Assembly: GCA_017464285.1 (NCBI GenBank)
Contig: JAFUDT010000005.1
Location: 61,510 to 125,509, forward strand
Source of the DNA: Bacteroidales bacterium
GTDB lineage: Bacteria; Bacteroidota; Bacteroidia; Bacteroidales; UBA1402
DNA: 64,000 nucleotides
Reading direction: 5' to 3'
Shown: piece by piece, positions 18,368 through 28,400 of the stretch
How the letters are laid out: every line of letters begins with the position of its first letter
How positions within the stretch are numbered: the stretch's first letter is position 1
Program-made: the position numbers and the translations under genes
The notes under the pieces: model-generated
What the model was told of the DNA's origin: nothing
The model's database searches: none
The model's input: only the letters and a program-made list of their open reading frames with translations

Positions 18368-19294
18368 TCAATCAAAGACGGCCAGAAACTCCTCCGGCAC
18401 CTTGCTCTCGAAGCTCATGGCCGCTCCTGTGACGGGATGAGTGAACGACAGGGAGCAGGCATGCAGTGCCATACGGTTCATGGCTGCCTTGTGTCCGCCA
18501 TATTTCAGATCGCCCAGCACCGGATAGCCTATACTGTTCATCTGGACGCGAATCTGGTTCTTGCGCCCTGTATCCAGCCTGAATTCCACCAGACTGTAGC
18601 CCTTCCCGCTCTGGAGCACTTTGTAATGGGTGACGGCCTTGACGCCGTCCTGGGGATTCTGGCTGGCATAGACGATGAAGGCTTTGCTCTCCCAGAGATA
18701 GGAGGTGACAGTCCCCTCCCCCGACCCATCGCCGGTACGGAGCTCACCTTCGAGGACAGCGACATATTTCCGCTGGCTGACGGCAAAGCGCCAGTTGTCC
18801 TGCATCAGGGCCTGGACTTCCTGGTTTTTGGCGAAAAGCAACAGCCCGGATGTTTCCCTGTCCAGCCGGTGAACGACAAATATCTTGTTGCCGGGAGACT
18901 TCTGCTTGACATAGTCGCTCAAAATGGAATAGGCAGTCTTCTGGCGTTCCCGGGGGGTGGCAATGGTCAGCAGGCCGGCTCCCTTTTCGACCACTATCAG
19001 ATAATTGTCCTCAAAGACGATTCTGAGCTTAGGATGTTTCAGGGTGGAACGGCCCTTGTCCCAGTGAACCTCCAGGCTGTCGCCTGCTTCCAATGGATAA
19101 TCGAATTGTCTGATCACCTGATGGTTGACCAAAACCTGTTGATGCGAAAGTAGCGACTTGACACTGGTGCGTGAGAGGTCTTTGAAATGTTTTTCGAGAA
19201 ATGCCATCAGCGTATCGCTCTCCTGTATCTGGCAGAGGCTGACGCGGTCGCGGCGAGTATTTCTTTTGTTGTCGGTTTTCATAGTTCGTGACAT
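18368..19294 (-). CDS. RluA-family pseudouridine synthase
   Basis: RluA-type enzymes convert uridines in rRNA or tRNA to pseudouridine. The 308-residue protein has an S4-like RNA-binding region (about residues 25-75, 'LSRTSVKSLLSHQQVLVNHQ') and the catalytic motif 'VVHRLDRETSGLLLFAKN' with its aspartate, then 'GRKNQIRVQMNSIGYPVLGD'. The exact target (RluC, RluD or another) cannot be assigned from the sequence. It lies downstream of the PrsW-type gene with a 6-bp gap and seems to be the last gene of that minus-strand group. Confidence 0.92.
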   Translation of the reverse strand: MSRTMKTDNKRNTRRDRVSLCQIQESDTLMAFLEKHFKDLSRTSVKSLLSHQQVLVNHQVIRQFDYPLEAGDSLEVHWDKGRSTLKHPKLRIVFEDNYLIVVEKGAGLLTIATPRERQKTAYSILSDYVKQKSPGNKIFVVHRLDRETSGLLLFAKNQEVQALMQDNWRFAVSQRKYVAVLEGELRTGDGSGEGTVTSYLWESKAFIVYASQNPQDGVKAVTHYKVLQSGKGYSLVEFRLDTGRKNQIRVQMNSIGYPVLGDLKYGGHKAAMNRMALHACSLSFTHPVTGAAMSFESKVPEEFLAVFD

Positions 19295-19300
19295 CTTGTT

Positions 19301-20065
19301 TTACGATTGACGTGGCAGATGGGCCCGGATACGGCTGAAACTGAATTTGTGCAGCCTGAAGCAGAAGAACAGGAAAGCCAGGCTGAGCAGGGACGACAGG
19401 GCCGGCATAATGCTGGACACCATCAGGATGCTGTCGAAAATGCCATGAGCCGACACCGGAGCCAGCCAGACCAGTATCCTGCTGCGCCGGCGGCGGCTGA
19501 CGGCAGTGTCGTCGATACGGAAAACCAGCTCCCCCTCCTCGTCGGTTTTCAGGCTGATCTGCTGTGTGGTGAAATGAACCAGGGAATAGTAGTAGCCCAT
19601 CAGAACGGCGAAGGCAAAATGGCCGGGTACTGAAATCAGTGCCCGCATAATACCGACGCTGACCCAATTGTCGTAGTTCTGGAAAAGATACATGATATTC
19701 TCGGTAGCGGCAAAGCCCATGCCCACACAGACTGCATAGACAATGCCGTCCATTTTCTCGTCGAAATAGGGATTGCGGCGCAACAGCAGCCACAGCATGA
19801 GCAGTTTGGCCGATTCCTCCGGGATGGCAGCCCCGAAAAAGGCTACACCCACCTGTCCCGGCAAGGTCTGGCTGTCGGAGGAGTACAGTCCCAGCGCCTC
19901 AAGAGGCTGGGAAATGCATAGTGAGACGAATACAGAGGCTACTCCAAACAGGAAGCCTTTCAGCAGCTGGCCGACAGGCTCAGGCTGACGGCTGTCCCTG
20001 CGGTAGATGTAATAGAGCAGAACCAGCGCCGGCAGTACTGCCGCAATGATAATATAGCTTGCCAT
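19301..20065 (-). CDS. PrsW-family intramembrane metalloprotease/glutamic protease
   Basis: This 254-residue multi-pass membrane protein has the family signatures 'AAIPEESAKLL' (the EExxK motif), 'GFAATENIMYL', 'VPGHFAFAVLMG' and 'SAHGIFDSILM', in that order within membrane segments. PrsW of Bacillus subtilis cleaves an anti-sigma factor. The substrate here is unknown, and I see no anti-sigma gene nearby. It sits between rluA and a glycosyltransferase on the minus strand, probably in one transcript. Confidence 0.88.
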   Translation of the reverse strand: MASYIIIAAVLPALVLLYYIYRRDSRQPEPVGQLLKGFLFGVASVFVSLCISQPLEALGLYSSDSQTLPGQVGVAFFGAAIPEESAKLLMLWLLLRRNPYFDEKMDGIVYAVCVGMGFAATENIMYLFQNYDNWVSVGIMRALISVPGHFAFAVLMGYYYSLVHFTTQQISLKTDEEGELVFRIDDTAVSRRRRSRILVWLAPVSAHGIFDSILMVSSIMPALSSLLSLAFLFFCFRLHKFSFSRIRAHLPRQS

Positions 20066-20090
20066 AGGAGCTGTTTTACAGGATCAGGCA

Positions 20091-20930
20091 CTATGGCCTT
20101 CTCCGTAAAAAATACATTATTTTGTAATACATATATTCGAGCACTGTGAAAGGCCGGATGTCCCGGCTCATGGCCAGCGTCTGCCGATTCTGGCGCAGGG
20201 AGTCGCGCAAGTGCCGCAGGCGGCGCAGGTAGTATTTCCCTCCCACTGCCTGAGCCCCTATTTCGTTGTCGCCGTGCTGGCGGTACAGAATGGTGGGCTT
20301 TTCGACATAGGCGAGCACCCCGTCCCGGCAGTCGGCCACTTTCAGGGCTATCCATTTGTCGTGCATCATGGCATGGGGGCCGACAGGCAGACTCAAGTCC
20401 CGGGCCTGGCTGTTGATCATCATCGTGCAGCCGGTGAAGGCATTGCAGACAGTCAGGTAGTTGAAATCGGACAGCAGCGGCCGGTCGATGCCATTGTATT
20501 TCCAGAAGGAAGGATGGATGACATGCAGGTCCCTGTCCACGACGGTGAGGTCGGTATTGACCACCACGGGACTGTGCGGACGGGCGGCTTCGCATTCCTG
20601 CATCTTCTCCAGGGTCAGGGCTATCTTTTCGGGCAGCCAGACATCGTCATGGTCACAGAACATGTAATAGCGGTAGCCGGGATGCCGCTCCAGGAGCCAG
20701 ATGAAACTGCCCATCGCCTTGCGGCCTGGACAGGAATCATAGTCGATTTCCAGTTTCCCGTATTGCTGACGGTATTTTTCCAGTATGCTGAGAGTGTCGT
20801 CACGGGAGCCGTCGTCATGCACCAGAATCTGAAAGTCCTGGCAACTCTGGGCATAGAGCGAGTTGAGCAGCTGCGGCAGCCAGAGAGCACTGTCGTACAC
20901 GCAGAGCAGGATGGCGATATCTTGTTTCAT
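20091..20930 (-). CDS. Family 2 glycosyltransferase
   Basis: The 279-residue protein is a GT-A fold transferase, beginning 'AILLCVYDSALWLPQLLNSL' with 'VHDDGSRDDTLSILEKY', then the DxD-like 'MFCDHDDVWLPEKIALTLEK'. It resembles rhamnosyl- and other sugar transferases that build cell-surface polysaccharide. The start overlaps the stop of the upstream O-antigen-ligase-like gene by one base, so they are coupled. Donor and acceptor cannot be read from sequence. Confidence 0.9.
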   Translation of the reverse strand: MKQDIAILLCVYDSALWLPQLLNSLYAQSCQDFQILVHDDGSRDDTLSILEKYRQQYGKLEIDYDSCPGRKAMGSFIWLLERHPGYRYYMFCDHDDVWLPEKIALTLEKMQECEAARPHSPVVVNTDLTVVDRDLHVIHPSFWKYNGIDRPLLSDFNYLTVCNAFTGCTMMINSQARDLSLPVGPHAMMHDKWIALKVADCRDGVLAYVEKPTILYRQHGDNEIGAQAVGGKYYLRRLRHLRDSLRQNRQTLAMSRDIRPFTVLEYMYYKIMYFLRRRP

Positions 20931-22825
20931 CAGTCTTCGAATTGTGGCAGGGCAAAGATGACATAGCCTGTCATCGTGGACAGGTCAGGGACATGGGCAA
21001 GGCGGAAGAAAAGAGTGAAGGGCAGGTCGGGATAATCCTCGCGGATGGGAATCTCCAGTTTCTGCCAGCTCTCTCTCCGACTCAGGTCATAGGGCGCCGT
21101 GAACCTGTAACGGTCGGCATTGGAGGCCGTGCGCAGCATGACATCGAAGCCGTTGAAGTCCCGGCTCACATAGCACCAGGCAGTAAAACGCCCTTTGCTT
21201 CTGTCACGTAGGCGGAAGCCGGTGGTAAAATCCACGGCATCGTTGGCCGGGATGTACTCCCCCTTTGAAATCTTCGATATCCGGTACCCCAGACAATGCT
21301 CCAACTGGGGAGGCACATCCCCGGGCAGGTCGCTGACCAGCGTATATGGTCCGACAGCGTAGGTCTGTGGCCGACAGGGATCATGTCCTCTGGGGCCGGC
21401 TGTCAGGAAGAGTACCGTCAGAAGGACGGAGAGCGCGGAGACGGAAAAAATGCCGGCCAATGCCAGGCGGCCTGTCCTGTTTTCCAGGCAGGAGCCCCCA
21501 GTGCCGACCTCCTGGCCTGTTCCCCGTCCGTAATCGGTCAAGGCCCAGACGAACTGCATCAGCGAATAGGCTATGAAGCCTCCCGCCTGCATGGTGACAG
21601 TCTCGGTAGTCATCAGCAGTAGCCAGCACAAAGCGGCGACTGTCAGCAAGGGCCGCCGGCGGCGGGAACAGAGAAACAGCGGCAGCAGCAGTATGGCTGT
21701 CCATACGATCACGGAGAGGATACCGCTTTCCAGGGCTGTATGCAGGAATGTGTTGTGGGCATGGGAACGGTTGGAGATGATGTCGTGGGCAAGATGGCGC
21801 TGCCGATACTTCTCCATGAGCAGGTCCTTGGCATCCCCCACCCCGGCTCCGCCAAGCCAGAGCCCGTCTTCCCCGAGCAGGTCCAGTGCCGACTGCCAAA
21901 TCCCGATGCGGCCTTCCTGCAGCTGTGGGTCGGTCGGCCGGCTGATACTGTCAGGCCGCAGCGGCTCGAAAGCCGGATGCTGCCACAAAAGGGCGGCTCC
22001 GGACACTCCCAGGCACAGCAGCAGGATCCCAAGGACCTGACGGTATTGTCTGCTCAGCCGCCGGCTTTGGTCAAAGAGCATCCAGAGCAGCAGCAGGCTC
22101 CCCAGCAGCATATTCAGGCGCCCCTGCGAGAGGACGCACCAGGAGAGCAGGAGCAGGCTGTAGAGACCGAAAAACAGCATCCGGCGTTTTCCGGATTTCC
22201 CCCGCAGTGTTTTCCTGCGGATGTCCGTATAGGCCGTGAGCCAGGCCATGAGCTGTATGATGCAAAAAAAGGCCCGGTGCTTGTAGGCCAGCATACAGAC
22301 AACATAGTTCTGGGGAAACTGGTGGAGGTAATTGCGAAAGCCGAAATCACTCAGATAGTGCAGCACCGGCCAAGCCAGCATCAGCATAAGGTGGCAGAGC
22401 GCACCGGCCACAAAGGCAGTCAGCAAGGGCTTCAGGCGATAGGCGGGATGCAGGCCGAAGACGGCCGCCACAGGCAGTACGGCAAAAGCCAGCCGCCGTT
22501 CCAGCATCCGTTTGGAATAATGCAGATTGTCGGTATACAGCAGTGAAACGAGCATCAGCAGGTAAAACAGCACCATCAGGTAGAGCACTATATGCCTGCG
22601 GCTGAGACGCGGATGGCGCAGCCGCCCGTTGAGCATAGCCTCGAAAAACCAGGTGACCGACCAGAAGAAAAAGAAATTGCGTACCCAGATGTCGGGCATG
22701 CACAGAGAAAAGGCCAGGACCAGTGCCAGGAGCCAGTTCAGACGGAAACATACCTCCCCTGCCCGCTCCCTGAGCGGTGCAGGCTCCAGAAGGAACCAGG
22801 ATTTGAAATCGGCGGGTCTTTCCAT
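20930..22825 (-). CDS. O-antigen ligase/polymerase-like membrane protein with C-terminal extracytoplasmic domain
   Basis: The 631-residue product has about ten hydrophobic segments in the first 440 residues and the Wzy_C/WaaL signature 'NRSHAHNTFLHTALESGIL' in a periplasmic loop. Such proteins join or polymerise surface glycans on undecaprenyl carriers. After a last membrane segment near residue 460, about 150 residues of soluble sequence follow ('AVGPYTLVSDLPGDVP', 'GFRLRDRSKGRFTAWCYVS'). They look like a beta-sandwich carbohydrate-binding module, which is unusual for the family. The gene is coupled at both ends to EpsG and glycosyltransferase genes. Confidence 0.82.
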   Translation of the reverse strand: MERPADFKSWFLLEPAPLRERAGEVCFRLNWLLALVLAFSLCMPDIWVRNFFFFWSVTWFFEAMLNGRLRHPRLSRRHIVLYLMVLFYLLMLVSLLYTDNLHYSKRMLERRLAFAVLPVAAVFGLHPAYRLKPLLTAFVAGALCHLMLMLAWPVLHYLSDFGFRNYLHQFPQNYVVCMLAYKHRAFFCIIQLMAWLTAYTDIRRKTLRGKSGKRRMLFFGLYSLLLLSWCVLSQGRLNMLLGSLLLLWMLFDQSRRLSRQYRQVLGILLLCLGVSGAALLWQHPAFEPLRPDSISRPTDPQLQEGRIGIWQSALDLLGEDGLWLGGAGVGDAKDLLMEKYRQRHLAHDIISNRSHAHNTFLHTALESGILSVIVWTAILLLPLFLCSRRRRPLLTVAALCWLLLMTTETVTMQAGGFIAYSLMQFVWALTDYGRGTGQEVGTGGSCLENRTGRLALAGIFSVSALSVLLTVLFLTAGPRGHDPCRPQTYAVGPYTLVSDLPGDVPPQLEHCLGYRISKISKGEYIPANDAVDFTTGFRLRDRSKGRFTAWCYVSRDFNGFDVMLRTASNADRYRFTAPYDLSRRESWQKLEIPIREDYPDLPFTLFFRLAHVPDLSTMTGYVIFALPQFED

Positions 22826-23916
22826 CAGAATACCAAGGTATAGGGTCTCAGGTAGCCCTGCATGACAATGTTACCGAAAAGGGCCAGCGCCACCAGTACG
22901 GTGATGAGCTCGGGCAGCCAGCGGGGTTTGATGAAATAGATCAACTGCGGAATCAGAAAAATCAGCACGACATTCAGCATCTCCCACAGACGGAAGGCAA
23001 ACACAGCCAAGGGCATGAACAGATAGAAGACCCCCACGGAAACCATGTTGATTTTCAGGAACAGTATGCCGTAGGGCGATTTGTCAGGCAATTCCCTGCG
23101 GTAATACAGCAGAAAGCCCGACAAGAGCAGCTGAAAAAGCAAGGTGGCGTTCATTTCATTAATCTTAAATCCTTTGTAAAACTGCTCTGCCTGATAGATA
23201 CGTATTTTTTCGGAATAGACCCCCAGGTCGTATTTGGACAGCAGGGTGATGGGATCCACCCCGGCCTTCATCATCAGGTAAGGGACGACGATCACGGCCA
23301 TGTAGGTCAGCGGATTGATGCTCTTCGTACTGAGGAAATAGAAAGGAAAGAAGATGATGGCCGAATAATGGAACAGCGTGGCCAGCAGAATCACAGCGGC
23401 GAATTTGCCCAAGTCCCGGGAGATGATATAGCGGAAGCTCATCATGGCGATGGCGGCAGCCAGACCGGCCCTCACCTGGACAATCTCGTGCAGCAGGAAA
23501 TAGTCGCAGACATAGATCAGCAGCGAGAAGAAGGCAAACTCCGAGTAGTCGTGGATGGCTTTCAGTTTCAGGCTGACGGCCCCCAGGGCAAACAGAAATA
23601 TCAGAATGGAATAACCTGTGTCATAGGGGAAAATGAACTTCATCAGGGATGAAAACAGCAGGAAGGTTGGTTCCACGCTGTCGGCCTGAAAAAAAGCCCC
23701 GGGCTGCAATATCAGCATGTAGAGCGGCATGGCGTTGCGGTAGAAATCCATGAACACATGATCGTCCACACTGACATTGCGGCCCTTCAGACCGGCTATC
23801 AGTACCAGTCCGATACCCATCAGCAGGAGCCAGATCCAGCGGTTGACCCTGATCTGCTCTCCTGCCAGACACAGGACCAGTGCGGCCAGGACAAGGAGGT
23901 AGTAGAATGTAATCAT
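22825..23916 (-). CDS. EpsG-family exopolysaccharide polymerase-like protein
   Basis: The 363-residue protein is almost entirely hydrophobic, with roughly ten membrane segments, and has the EpsG-type pattern 'VSVDDHVFMDFYRNA' and 'EIVQVRAGLAAAIAMMSFRY'. EpsG-like proteins polymerise exopolysaccharide repeat units. The open frame extends upstream into rlmD, but the ATG at 23916 follows a -7 element and precedes the first membrane segment, so I use it. It is the first gene of the minus-strand polysaccharide group. Confidence 0.82.
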   Translation of the reverse strand: MITFYYLLVLAALVLCLAGEQIRVNRWIWLLLMGIGLVLIAGLKGRNVSVDDHVFMDFYRNAMPLYMLILQPGAFFQADSVEPTFLLFSSLMKFIFPYDTGYSILIFLFALGAVSLKLKAIHDYSEFAFFSLLIYVCDYFLLHEIVQVRAGLAAAIAMMSFRYIISRDLGKFAAVILLATLFHYSAIIFFPFYFLSTKSINPLTYMAVIVVPYLMMKAGVDPITLLSKYDLGVYSEKIRIYQAEQFYKGFKINEMNATLLFQLLLSGFLLYYRRELPDKSPYGILFLKINMVSVGVFYLFMPLAVFAFRLWEMLNVVLIFLIPQLIYFIKPRWLPELITVLVALALFGNIVMQGYLRPYTLVF

Positions 23917-23945
23917 GCGCTTCTGACGGACAGCATTTCTCAGGA

Positions 23946-23953
23946 CAAAAGTA
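23946..23953 (-). promoter_or_regulatory. -7 element for the EpsG-like operon
   Basis: TACTTTTG on the minus strand is an exact TAnnTTTG match about 30 bp before the EpsG-like ATG. No clear -33 TTTG is visible. Confidence 0.5.
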
Positions 23954-24005
23954 ATGATTTTTTCTATTTTCCACCTATCTGCTTTTCCGTTTGGCGCTAA
24001 AACTG

Positions 24006-24013
24006 TACTTTTG
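24006..24013 (+). promoter_or_regulatory. -7 element for rlmD
   Basis: TACTTTTG matches TAnnTTTG. It overlaps an in-frame TTG at 24011, which argues that translation of rlmD begins further downstream, at 24035. Confidence 0.45.
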
Positions 24014-24034
24014 AAGTCGATAAAAAAAGACAAG

Positions 24035-25450
24035 TTGGGAAAAAAGAAAAGCCTACCGTTACTGGAAAATGTGACCGTCACGGATGTCGCTGCCGAGGGC
24101 AAGGCACTGGCCCGTGTAGACAACATGGTCATTTTCATGCCATTCGCAGCACCTGGGGATGTGGTCGATGTGCAGATTATCAAGAAGCGCAAGCAGCATG
24201 CCCTGGGGCGCGTTGTCCGTTATGTCTCCTACTCGGAGGAGCGTGTGGCCGCTTTCTGCCCCCATTTCGGAGTCTGCGGCGGCTGCCAGTGGCAGCATCT
24301 GCCCTATGAGGCCCAGTTGCGCTACAAGCAACAGCAGGTTGCAGACAACCTGCAGCGTATCGGCAAGATAGAGTTGCCGGAGCTGCGTCCCATACTCGGC
24401 TCGGAAAAAACCACCGAATATCGCAACAAATTGGAATTCACCTTTTCCGACAAGCGCTGGCGGACCTACGAGGAAGTCGCCAGCGGACAGGAATTTTCCC
24501 CCGAGGACGACCTGGCCCTGGGTTTCCATATCCCCGGAATGTTCGACAAGGTGCTTGACATCCGTACCTGCTACCTCCAGGAAGACTTCTCCAACCGCTT
24601 GAGGCGCGAGGTCAAGGCCTGGTGTCAGGCGCAGGGCTACGGCTTTTTCAACCTGCGCAGCCAGACGGGCCTGATGCGCAACCTGATTGTCCGTACCTCC
24701 TCGACAGGTGAAAAGATGGTCATCGTGGTCTTTCACGATCCCGACGAGAGTCGCATACATGCCCTCATGCAGCATATAGCCGACCGCTTCCCCGAGATCA
24801 CTTCCCTGCTCTATATCGTCAACGACAAGTGCAACGACACCATCTTCGACCGGGAAGTGCATGTTTTCAGCGGACGCGACTACATGCTGGAAAAGATGGA
24901 GGACCTGCAGTTCAAGATCGGGCCCAAGTCTTTCTATCAGACCAATTCGTCCCAGGCCTGCCGCCTGTATGGCGTGGTCAGGGAACTTGCCGCCCTGAGC
25001 GGCAGCGAACTCGTCTATGATCTGTACACCGGCACCGGCACGATCGCCAATTTTCTGGCCCGCCAGGCCCGGCAGGTCATCGGAGTGGAATACGTGCCTG
25101 AGGCTATCGAGGATGCCAAGGTCAATGCCGCCCTGAACGGTCTGGACAATACCCTTTTCTTTGCCGGCGACGTCAAGGATATCGTCAATGAAGACTTCCT
25201 GGCCCGTTACGGGGTACCCGACGTGCTTGTCACCGACCCGCCGCGCGCCGGCATGCACGAGGATGTCGTCCGCACCATCCTCTCGGCCCGTCCCGGGCGG
25301 ATAATCTACGTCAGCTGCAATCCGGCCACCCAGGCCCGCGACCTGAGCCTGCTCGACGCTTCCTACCGGGTGGGCGCTGTCCAGCCTGTCGATATGTTCC
25401 CTCACACCCAGCATGTTGAGAATGTGGTATGTTTAGATTTAAGACAATAA
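24035..25450 (+). CDS. rlmD: 23S rRNA (uracil-C5)-methyltransferase RlmD
   Basis: RlmD methylates a uridine of 23S rRNA using SAM. The 471-residue protein has an N-terminal TRAM domain, the four-cysteine iron-sulfur set ('FCPHFGVCGGCQWQHL' plus a later cysteine) and a SAM fold with 'YDLYTGTGTIANFLA'. The catalytic region is 'DPPRAGMH' and 'YVSCNPATQARDL'. I chose the TTG at 24035 because homologues start just before 'GKKKSLPLLENVTVTDVAAE' and an earlier TTG overlaps the likely promoter. RlmD and RlmC/TrmA-like paralogues are hard to separate, so the symbol is probable. Confidence 0.88.
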   Translation: MGKKKSLPLLENVTVTDVAAEGKALARVDNMVIFMPFAAPGDVVDVQIIKKRKQHALGRVVRYVSYSEERVAAFCPHFGVCGGCQWQHLPYEAQLRYKQQQVADNLQRIGKIELPELRPILGSEKTTEYRNKLEFTFSDKRWRTYEEVASGQEFSPEDDLALGFHIPGMFDKVLDIRTCYLQEDFSNRLRREVKAWCQAQGYGFFNLRSQTGLMRNLIVRTSSTGEKMVIVVFHDPDESRIHALMQHIADRFPEITSLLYIVNDKCNDTIFDREVHVFSGRDYMLEKMEDLQFKIGPKSFYQTNSSQACRLYGVVRELAALSGSELVYDLYTGTGTIANFLARQARQVIGVEYVPEAIEDAKVNAALNGLDNTLFFAGDVKDIVNEDFLARYGVPDVLVTDPPRAGMHEDVVRTILSARPGRIIYVSCNPATQARDLSLLDASYRVGAVQPVDMFPHTQHVENVVCLDLRQ

Positions 25451-25494
25451 TCTTCGTAGCACGATGAAACAACTATTTATAAACAACTAACAGT

Positions 25495-28400
25495 ATGAAA
25501 ATCAAAACATTGATTTTGTCAATAGCTATGACTGGATGCTTTTCCTGTCCGCTATGGGCATTGATCACTGACCCGGAGGATCATGTGATCTATGACTCGG
25601 GAATCCTTTGCGAGGCTTCGGACTTTGTCAAACCGGATTTTATGTCTGACAAAGGCTGGGAATTCGGCAACACCGGTACGACCCTCATGAACAACACTTC
25701 ACAGATGGAGTATCTGGGAGCCTCGGCTGCCGACATCGAACTCAATGCCATCATGATGGGCTACAAGGACACGCTGGTCTTCACCTTCCCTGCCTGCGAC
25801 TCCATCTACATCCAGTTCTGGGGTTCAGGCATGCGTGGTATCAAGATAATCAACGACCGTGACAACAGCTATGCCTGGATGAGCGTCAACGGTACACGCG
25901 ACAAAGGTAAGGTCGGAGCCCGCTATAACAGCAAGGACTCCATCCGTGTGATGCTGGTTCCTACCAAACTGGAAGTCACCACACCGATGAAGGAAACCGA
26001 AAAGGTCTTCATCAACCGCATCAAGGTATATGCCGGCATTGAAGAAAGCGACGTGCCCCAGTTCGACGGCACCGTCGCCGGCTGGACCCTGCAGTATCAT
26101 CCCAAGGCCAGCGGTACGGTCGATCTGGAATCGCCTGTCAGTGCGGTCGAGGGCTTCGAATCGGCCAAATATGACGTTTACGCATCCGATCTGGGTGTTG
26201 TCAGAGGCAAGCTGACGGCTTCCAAGGGCTTCTCGCTGGGATACGACGGTGCAGAATACCTGACCCGCATCCAGAGCCTGGCAGCCAACCAGAATGTGGA
26301 TTTCACCAAGGACGACCAGCATAAGGATTACTTCCAGCTCAATGTGCCGACCACCGGCTTCCAGGATATGGAGCTGCTCTTCAACTTCAGTCTGCTCTCC
26401 TCGGCCGACTCGCTCGTCGTAGTGACCCGTGCCTCCAATCAGGGCGACTGGACCCTCGCCGGCAAATTCGGACTTCCGGAGAATCCCGGCGGCAAGGCAT
26501 CGGTCCGTCTGCCCTTGGCGGGCATGGACAACGCTGCCACGACTCAGATCCGTTTCATGCCCGACAACGGCACCTACGGCAACAGCGGCGAACTGGTGCT
26601 TTCCGCCCTGCAGCTCAAGGGCTACGACGACTACTACCAGACCGATGAGGATGCCCTGAAGATTGCCTATATTAATAATGCCACCGACCGTATCCACATC
26701 CTGAGCCGCGCCCTGACAGCCGACTCTCTGGATACCAGGCTGCTGCCCGCCCTGCTGAAGAACGCCGGCTATGATGTCACGGTCTTCCACCAGCAGATGT
26801 GGCAGGATATTACCGCCGAGAACATCCTGGAGAAGATGTCGGGCTATGATCTGGTCATACTGAGCGACTTTGTCCCGGCCGGCTCGTCCATAGTCAAGGC
26901 CTGTCAGGCGCTGATAGGTCACCTGCCGCTGCTCAACCTCAGTGCCGGTGCCTATGCCGGTGACGCCTGGAATTGGAGTCAGGCTGCCGGCAACACGGTC
27001 CTTCAGCTGGCCTCCAACAGCCACTTTACGTTCCATCCCATCTTCGCAGGCGTGAAACTGACCGATTTCGTTACCGACAATCTGTTTGCCGATGCTCCTG
27101 AAGGTACACTGGCAACGGCCGGTTTCGGTGCTGCCCAGTACAGCGGGCAGGAGGGCTATCTGATCGCCACCCCCGCCGGTATGTCCGGCCTTGTCTCGAT
27201 TCACGAACTGAACAGCGTGCCTGCCGCCAAATACATGCTCGTGGCACTGCCGGTGGCCGGACAGCCTTATCTGAGCGATGTTGCCCTGAAGATAGTCGAC
27301 AACGCCATTGCCTATGTCAGTTCGCCCAATCTTTTTGTCGAGCCTCAGTTCACCATGATCTCCGGCGGCGCACAGGTCGAGAATATCGACGAACTGCAGG
27401 GGGCTCTGGTCTACGACTATGCGGCCCTGAACCTTAAGGAAGTCATCGTGGAGATGAAGCCCAGCACGGATGCCAACGGGGTTTATCACCTGCCTTCCGA
27501 AGGTCTGACCATAGATGCTTCGCTCAACAATCTGGTCTTCCGCGGTATCGGAGAGGGAGAGGTCGTCGTTGAAGGCCAGTTCCGCACGGCCGCTCCCATG
27601 AGACTCTCCAACCTGACATTTGAAAACCTGGTGCTGACCACTGACGCCGTCAGCAAGAGTGCCGTCCTGCTCCACGCCAACGACACCATAGCCCAGGCGC
27701 TCACTATCCGCGACTGCCGTATCGGTGACGGCCGTCCCGCTTCCCTGCAGCTGGTCGCAGTCCAAGCCACCGCTGTCCAGCTCAAGCAGTTGAACATCAG
27801 CAACAACTTCTTCGGCCAGCAGGCCAAGACCGCACTGTGCACGGTCGCTGACGGCCCCCTCTCCATGGAGAGCATCCTGGTCAGGGAAAACCGCTTCAAA
27901 GGCTCAGACCTGCAAGGCCTGATCTCCTTCGGCCAGACGGCATTCAGCGACGGACAGCTGGAGATCAAGGTCGACAACAATACCCTGTTCGCCTGCAGCG
28001 GCTCGGAAAACGATCTGATCCGTTTCGAGAAAGATCCGCAGATTCCTGTCACCGTCTCGGTCAACAACAACCTGATGTTCCGGAGCAGCACGCTCAACAC
28101 GGGTGCCCCCTGTCACGGACTGCATTTCTATCAGCCCACGCAAGCGCTGAAAGTTCAGCTGCTGAACAATCTGGCAGTGGGTCTGGCCGAGAATGCGACG
28201 GTCCTCGGTGTCTGGCCCGATACCCTGACCGTAGAAACCTATGCCCTTGATCCTGTCCGCTTCGGCAGCGTCTTCCAGGGTGAAGACATGGAAATATCCA
28301 AGGCTTCTCCGCTTTATACGGCCGGTACGAACCATACCTACGTCGGCTCTGTCGACTGTTACACGGACCGCTCCCAGGCCGGTGTCCTGACCGTCCATAA

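Noticed and set aside
25825..27765. A 646-codon open frame antisense to the giant secreted protein gene
   Set aside because: It is a shadow of the plus-strand gene, with no signal peptide or domain pattern.
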